Shown here piece after piece: positions 60,335 through 64,000 of a DNA stretch of 64,000 nucleotides. The position numbers were made by a program, and so were the translations under genes. Numbering within the stretch: the stretch's first letter is position 1; each line of letters starts with the position of its first letter. The notes below the pieces were generated by a model. It was given only the letters and a program-made list of their open reading frames with translations, ran no database searches and was not told the DNA's origin. The DNA is from Muriiphilus sp048268845 (GTDB taxonomy: Bacteria; Pseudomonadota; Alphaproteobacteria; Rhodobacterales; Rhodobacteraceae): contig JBLWUQ010000005.1 in NCBI GenBank assembly GCA_048268845.1, positions 152,868-216,867 on the forward strand, in the 5' to 3' direction.

Positions 60335-61099
60335 ATGACACAGCCATCAACACCCTTGGCGCGGTATACGCGCATCCTGGAAGTGCTGGTTTCCTGCCCG
60401 CAGGGACTCACCTTGACACAGATCGCGCAGGCGGTCGGCCTGCAGGCCAGCAGCGCGCACAGGCTCGTCAATTCCCTGTGCGACATCGGATTGGTCAGCC
60501 GGCGAACCGACGGCAAGACCTATGTGCTCGGCGCCCGGATGGAGCGTCTGTGCACGCTGGCGGTGTCGCCGCCCTCGGTCGTCGCCATGGTCGAGCCCGA
60601 GCTGCACGAGCTGGTCCGCGAGTTCTCGGAAACCGCATACCTGGCGCAACTCAAGGGCACGACCGTGGAATCGATCGCCATTGCCATGCCCGACGACGGC
60701 GAGATGACCTATGTTCAACCCGGCCGCATCATGCCGATACACGCCTCGGCCTCGGCAAAGGCGATCCTGGCGCATCAGAAGCCGGATTTCATTCACCGGC
60801 TCCTGAGCCTGCCCATGATGAAATACACCGACGACACCACGACCGACCCGCAGATGATCATGCAGGAACTGGAAACCATCCGCACGCAGGGGATCGCCAT
60901 CTGCGACAACGAACTCGACCCCGGCGTGCTCAGCTACGCCGTGCCGGTGCAGGGCGCTGACGGCATCGTGCAATACGCGATCGGCATCTCGGGGTTTTCG
61001 CAACGGATGCAGACCATGCCGGTGAAGGAAGTCACGACAAGCCTGCGCCGCTCGAGCCGGGTTCTCGCAGCCAAGCTCCAGCAGTTTCCGGTGTTGTGA
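60335..61099 (+). CDS. IclR family transcriptional regulator
   Basis: A 254-residue regulator with an N-terminal winged HTH (LTLTQIAQAVGLQASSAHRLVNSLCDIGLVSRR, residues 22-54) and the C-terminal IclR effector domain (VVAMVEPELHELVREFSETA; HASASAKAILAH; DNELDPGVLSYAVPV). The ATG at 60335 lies behind GAAAGG. It is divergent from the HyuA-2/SDR-2/Mo-hydroxylase-2 genes and so probably controls them. IclR regulators commonly respond to aromatic or ring-cleavage metabolites. It is the last chromosomal gene before the integrated element. Confidence 0.93.
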   Translation: MTQPSTPLARYTRILEVLVSCPQGLTLTQIAQAVGLQASSAHRLVNSLCDIGLVSRRTDGKTYVLGARMERLCTLAVSPPSVVAMVEPELHELVREFSETAYLAQLKGTTVESIAIAMPDDGEMTYVQPGRIMPIHASASAKAILAHQKPDFIHRLLSLPMMKYTDDTTTDPQMIMQELETIRTQGIAICDNELDPGVLSYAVPVQGADGIVQYAIGISGFSQRMQTMPVKEVTTSLRRSSRVLAAKLQQFPVL

Positions 61100-61145
61100 T
61101 GTTCAGGTGGCGGCGGGCAAAGCCTGGCCAGGCCCCTTGGTCCGA

Positions 61146-61193
61146 TGGTGCCCCCAGACGGATTCGAACCGCCGACCTACTGATTACAAATCA
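61146..61193 (-). pseudogene. 3' fragment of tRNA-Thr(TGT), element attachment site
   Basis: On the minus strand this reads as the 3' half of tRNA-Thr: anticodon loop TTTGTAA (anticodon TGT), the 3' arm of the anticodon stem, variable loop, T-arm with GGTTCGAATCC, acceptor strand and CCA. The 5' half is missing; beyond 61193 the sequence departs from any tRNA. This is the displaced 3' end left when an element integrates into a tRNA gene. The intact gene is expected at the far end of the element, outside the window. Confidence 0.88.
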
Positions 61194-61295
61194 AATTTGA
61201 CAGCAAAACACCACCTAACTCTGCAAAACTATCTCCGCTAGAATTATCCTTACAGGGCTTGCTTTTGCCTACTTTGTTTGGCAGTGATAGCAACG

Positions 61296-61344
61296 CGGGG
61301 TAACAGCGCAAACCAACCAAATCTATTACCCCTGTGTTACCCCG
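61296..61344. repeat. GGGGTAA/TTACCCC repeat array upstream of integrase
   Basis: One GGGGTAA (61297-61303) and two TTACCCC (61326-61332 and 61337-61343) lie within 49 bp just before the integrase. The outer pair forms a 9-bp inverted repeat CGGGGTAAC / GTTACCCCG. They may be arm-type integrase sites or operators of the integrase promoter. Confidence 0.55.
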
Positions 61345-61359
61345 GGGGATAGTTTGATC

Positions 61360-62613
61360 ATGGCACGAGCACTGACGACAAGAACGGTAGAGGCCGCAAA
61401 GCCCGCCGATAAGCGACAGGAACTGCCCGACCCCGGCCTGTCTGGCCTTTACCTTGTGGTGCAGCCGAGCGGGGCGAAGTCCTGGGCCTTGCGCTATCGC
61501 TATGCAGGCAAGCCGCGAAAGCTGACGCTTGGCAAATGGCCGGTCATGGGGCTGGCAGCGGCACGCGCCGCCGCGTCTGAGGCTATTGAGGCGGTTGAGC
61601 GCGGCAACGATCCGGGCGCGACCAAGCGGGCGACCAAGCACGCGCGGCTGGAAGTGCAGCTATCCGAGCGCGACGAGATCAAGACGTTGTTGGAGCAATA
61701 CGGCAGGCTGCACTTGTCCAAGCTGAAAACCGGGCACCACGTCAAGCGCGAGTTGGAACGGCATGTGAGGGCAATCTGGGGTGAGCGCGACATTCACGAC
61801 ATTACCAAGCGCGACGTGATCGACCTGTTGGACGGGATAGCCGACAGCGGGCGAGTTGTGACCGCAAACCGTGTTCGGGCGTATCTTGGCAAATTTCTGA
61901 ATTGGTGCGTTGAGCGCGATATTCTGGACATATCCCCCGCAATGGGCGTCAAGGCGGTGGCAAAGGAACGCGCCCGCGAGCGTGTGCTGACCGATGAAGA
62001 AATCAGGCTGTTCTGGGCCGCTTGCACCGCCGAGGGCCAGCCGTGGGGGCACCTTGGCAAGCTGCTGTTGTTGACGGGACAGCGGCTTGGCGAAGTGGTG
62101 AACATGTCTGACCGCGAGGTGAGCGGCGATCTGTGGCACCTGACCGCCGACCGCACCAAGAACGCGCGCGCCCATGACGTGCCGTTGTCAGAAGCCGCAC
62201 GGGACGTCCTGGGGGCGGTGGAGCGCGTCAAAGGCGATGCCGGGTATGTGTTCACCACAAACGGGGTGAGCGCGCTACAGGGCTATCACAAGGGCCGGAA
62301 TCACATTGCCAAACGCATGATCGAGGTCGCCAGCGAGGAACGCGGCGAAGCCGTGGAAATCCCGCACTGGACGTTTCACGATCTGCGCCGCACGGCGGCA
62401 ACCGGCATGGCGCGACTGGGTATCCCGGTGCGCGTTACCGAGGCGGTTCTGAACCATGTGAGCGGAACGGCGGGCGGCATTGTGAGCGTTTACCAGCGGC
62501 ACGACTACGCCGACGAAAAGCGCGCCGCACTGGACGCATGGGGGCGATTTGTGGCCGATCTGGTGGACGGGACGCCGGATAACGTGGTGCGGATTGGGGA
62601 GACGCGGGTATGA
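61360..62613 (+). CDS. Tyrosine recombinase/integrase (P4-type)
   Basis: A 417-residue site-specific recombinase. It has an N-terminal arm-binding DUF4102-like domain (RTVEAAKPADKRQELPDPGLSGLYL, LTLGKWPVMGLAAAR), a core-binding helical domain (about 105-190) and the catalytic domain. The catalytic set is Arg in LLLTGQRLGEV, HDLRRT, His in LNHVSG and the nucleophile Tyr in VSVYQRHDY. The ATG at 61360 follows GGGGGAT. Lying 166 bp from the tRNA-Thr fragment, it is the enzyme expected to insert this element into the tRNA gene. Confidence 0.95.
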   Translation: MARALTTRTVEAAKPADKRQELPDPGLSGLYLVVQPSGAKSWALRYRYAGKPRKLTLGKWPVMGLAAARAAASEAIEAVERGNDPGATKRATKHARLEVQLSERDEIKTLLEQYGRLHLSKLKTGHHVKRELERHVRAIWGERDIHDITKRDVIDLLDGIADSGRVVTANRVRAYLGKFLNWCVERDILDISPAMGVKAVAKERARERVLTDEEIRLFWAACTAEGQPWGHLGKLLLLTGQRLGEVVNMSDREVSGDLWHLTADRTKNARAHDVPLSEAARDVLGAVERVKGDAGYVFTTNGVSALQGYHKGRNHIAKRMIEVASEERGEAVEIPHWTFHDLRRTAATGMARLGIPVRVTEAVLNHVSGTAGGIVSVYQRHDYADEKRAALDAWGRFVADLVDGTPDNVVRIGETRV

Positions 62614-63029
62614 GCACAGTCAGGCGAAAAGCCGAGTTGTTGCGCGATGAAAACGAGAGACTTGCGCGCGCCGCAAAAAGGGATGCGCTCAATCTCGATT
62701 TAACAGAAGAACAACGTCGAGATGCTTCGGAACAGGCGGAGGTCTATTGGCAAATGTCACGTTTTTGGGCCGATACCGTAACGAATGCCGCTGACGTATA
62801 TCCGCGAAAATTCACCGGAAAGAATGTTGGCACACAAACCGCGACTGCAAAGCGGGCAGCTTTCTTGCGGCAGCTTTCGGATCGTTTCGATACTGTGATT
62901 TATGAAGCTCTGGCCGTGCAAGCAAAGACCGAAGAGGAAGCGCATGCTTTGTGGCCAAAAAAAAGAGAGGATGCACTTGAAAATGCAGTCCTAAACTTCC
63001 TTAAGAAGCACAAGCCACTAAAAAACTGA
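62610..63029 (+). CDS. Element protein of unknown function
   Basis: A 139-residue, charged, largely helical protein (LLRDENERLARAAKRDALNLDLTEEQRRDA, then RFWADTVTNAADVYPRKFTGKN and a Lys-rich end LKKHKPLKN). The start overlaps the integrase stop by 4 bp. Base composition is more AT-rich than the integrase or the flanking chromosome. I recognise no family. Confidence 0.75.
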   Translation: MSTVRRKAELLRDENERLARAAKRDALNLDLTEEQRRDASEQAEVYWQMSRFWADTVTNAADVYPRKFTGKNVGTQTATAKRAAFLRQLSDRFDTVIYEALAVQAKTEEEAHALWPKKREDALENAVLNFLKKHKPLKN

Positions 63030-63043
63030 CCGGAAGAATAATG

Positions 63044-63065
63044 GTGCCGTTTTCGAAAACCGCAC
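63044..63065. promoter_or_regulatory. Near-perfect palindrome upstream of AlpA-like gene
   Basis: A 22-nt palindrome with arms GTGCcGTTTTC and GAAAACcGCAC, whose central 12 bp GTTTTCGAAAAC are perfect, lies 74 bp before the AlpA-like start. It is a candidate operator for an element-encoded regulator. Confidence 0.5.
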
Positions 63066-63139
63066 CTGAACTCTTTTGCCTTGTGCGAAAGAATGACCTC
63101 AATGGCGAGCCATGACCTAACACGAAAGGACGTGGCACC

Positions 63140-63388
63140 ATGAACACCCAAACTGCACCGGGTATTGAGCGCGACAACAGCGCACAGTCCCATCATCCGA
63201 ACCCCCACAAGCGAATTCAGGCCGCAACCGTGCGTGAGATGTGCGGCGGCATCAGCGACATGAGCCTCTGGCGGTGGTTGAATGACCCTGACGTGAATTT
63301 CCCCAAGCCGATCTACATCGGGCGCAGGCGGTATTGGAAAGAGGCCGAAATCATTGCGTGGCTGGAAGCGCGCGAGGTGGCGGCATGA
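63140..63388 (+). CDS. AlpA-like excisionase / transcriptional regulator
   Basis: An 82-residue protein with the MerR-like winged-helix of AlpA and phage excisionases: ATVREMCGGISDMSLWRWLNDPDVNFPKPIYIGRRRYWKEAEIIAWL. The FPKPIYIGRRRYW strand and the following helix are diagnostic. Such proteins regulate integrase expression or promote excision. A disordered 20-residue N-terminus precedes the domain. A start with AAAGGA about 12 bp upstream is used. It overlaps the next gene by 4 bp. Confidence 0.9.
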   Translation: MNTQTAPGIERDNSAQSHHPNPHKRIQAATVREMCGGISDMSLWRWLNDPDVNFPKPIYIGRRRYWKEAEIIAWLEAREVAA

Positions 63389-63594
63389 GCAAGTATTCCG
63401 CACCGAACTTTCCGCACAACCTGCCGTGTGGCGGCACCTTGGACTACTCCACCCACAAAGACGGTTTCGACCGCTCGATTATCTATGTGCATGTGCATCC
63501 GGCGGACAGGGCCGGTTGGACCGCCCCGTGCGAGAACTGGCAGGTCGCCAATGTCTACGCCACCGGCCTTAGCAATGGCGAGGTGGCGGCATGA
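63385..63594 (+). CDS. Small element protein of unknown function
   Basis: A 69-residue protein with two Cys and several His (NLPCGGTLDYSTHKDGFDRS, YVHVHPADRAGWTAPCENW). The pattern could bind a metal but no known motif fits. The start and stop both overlap neighbouring genes by 4 bp, so it belongs to a coupled three-gene element operon after the AlpA-like gene. Confidence 0.7.
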   Translation: MSKYSAPNFPHNLPCGGTLDYSTHKDGFDRSIIYVHVHPADRAGWTAPCENWQVANVYATGLSNGEVAA

Positions 63595-63980
63595 CCTTCA
63601 AACTGTCCGACCTTCCCGCCGAGTCCGTCGAAAAGCTGAAACCGCTTTCGCACCATGAATTCAAAATGCTTGGGGTTGAAGCGCGCAACATGCGCGACGC
63701 CGACGCCATGGCCGGGTTGCCCAGCGACCCGCTGGAAGCGGCCAAAGGGGCCAATGCGTGCCTGATCCGCAGTAGCACGCTGATCGACGTTGACGACGCC
63801 GAGGGCTTTGTTGAATCGGTCCTGGAGGTTGCCAGCACGGCGCTGGGAAATCCCGACTTTGACAACATCGACGCCATGCACCTGCACCGGATCGTGCGCG
63901 CGGCAGTCGCCGCGCAACAGGCCAGCATGGGCAACATCCGCGAGGCCAACGAACGCCTGCGCGCCGCGCTGCAGAAATAG
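63591..63980 (+). CDS. Element protein of unknown function
   Basis: A 129-residue acidic, mostly helical protein (KLSDLPAESVEKLKPLSHHEF; ALGNPDFDNIDAMHLHRIVRAAVAA). It is coupled by a 4-bp overlap to the preceding gene. No family is recognised. The last 20 bases of the window after its stop are too short to interpret. Confidence 0.7.
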   Translation: MTFKLSDLPAESVEKLKPLSHHEFKMLGVEARNMRDADAMAGLPSDPLEAAKGANACLIRSSTLIDVDDAEGFVESVLEVASTALGNPDFDNIDAMHLHRIVRAAVAAQQASMGNIREANERLRAALQK

Positions 63981-64000
63981 AAACCCCCACCGAAGGCAAC

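Noticed and set aside
61146..61193. A functional tRNA-Thr(TGT)
   Set aside because: Only the 3' half is present; no D-arm or 5' acceptor strand follows 61193.

Overview
The window comes from a GC-rich alphaproteobacterium, most likely a member of the Rhodobacteraceae (Rhodobacterales). The call rests on the murA / DUF2948 / hisD gene order, the style of the fatty-acid oxidation and elongation-factor-like genes, and a dispersed intergenic motif that I recall from this family. I cannot fix the genus.

Positions 1-31,200 are ordinary chromosome: a partial alpha/beta hydrolase, a 2-hydroxychromene-2-carboxylate isomerase-like protein, prs, an H-type lectin protein, an MFS exporter, a divergent EF-G paralogue, a malonyl-CoA synthetase-like ligase, a 5'-nucleotidase, DUF952-pyrD-arsC, a MATE exporter and two PaaI-type thioesterases. 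A fatty-acid/acyl-CoA block follows (two MerR regulators, acyl-CoA dehydrogenase, GST, thiolase, FadJ-like multienzyme). Then come a coupled murA-DUF2948-small membrane protein-hisD operon, tRNA-Thr(GGT), a DsbA-family protein, a pirin, a tandem universal stress protein and a CPA1 antiporter with a C-terminal cyclic-nucleotide-binding-like domain.

Positions 31,850-61,100 form one large catabolic supercluster. It holds two complete three-subunit molybdenum hydroxylases, two HyuA/HyuB (hydantoinase/oxoprolinase/lactamase superfamily) pairs each followed by an SDR, and a dimethylglycine-dehydrogenase-like FAD/GcvT enzyme. It also holds a CoxG protein, a complete branched-chain-type (Liv) ABC importer, an NTF2-like protein, a class III aminotransferase, and LysR and IclR regulators. 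The logic suggested is: import of an N-heterocycle or cyclic amide, Mo-dependent ring hydroxylation to a lactam, ATP-dependent ring opening by HyuAB, N-demethylation, then transamination or dehydrogenation. The substrate cannot be read from sequence. Two of the operons share a 40-bp promoter-proximal element (30 of 40 identical), which points to common control, probably by the LysR protein encoded beside one copy.

Positions 61,146-64,000 are the left end of an integrated element: a 3' fragment of tRNA-Thr(TGT), a P4-type tyrosine integrase, an AlpA-like regulator and three small unknown genes. The element runs past the right edge of the window. No rRNA, CRISPR array or insertion sequence was seen.
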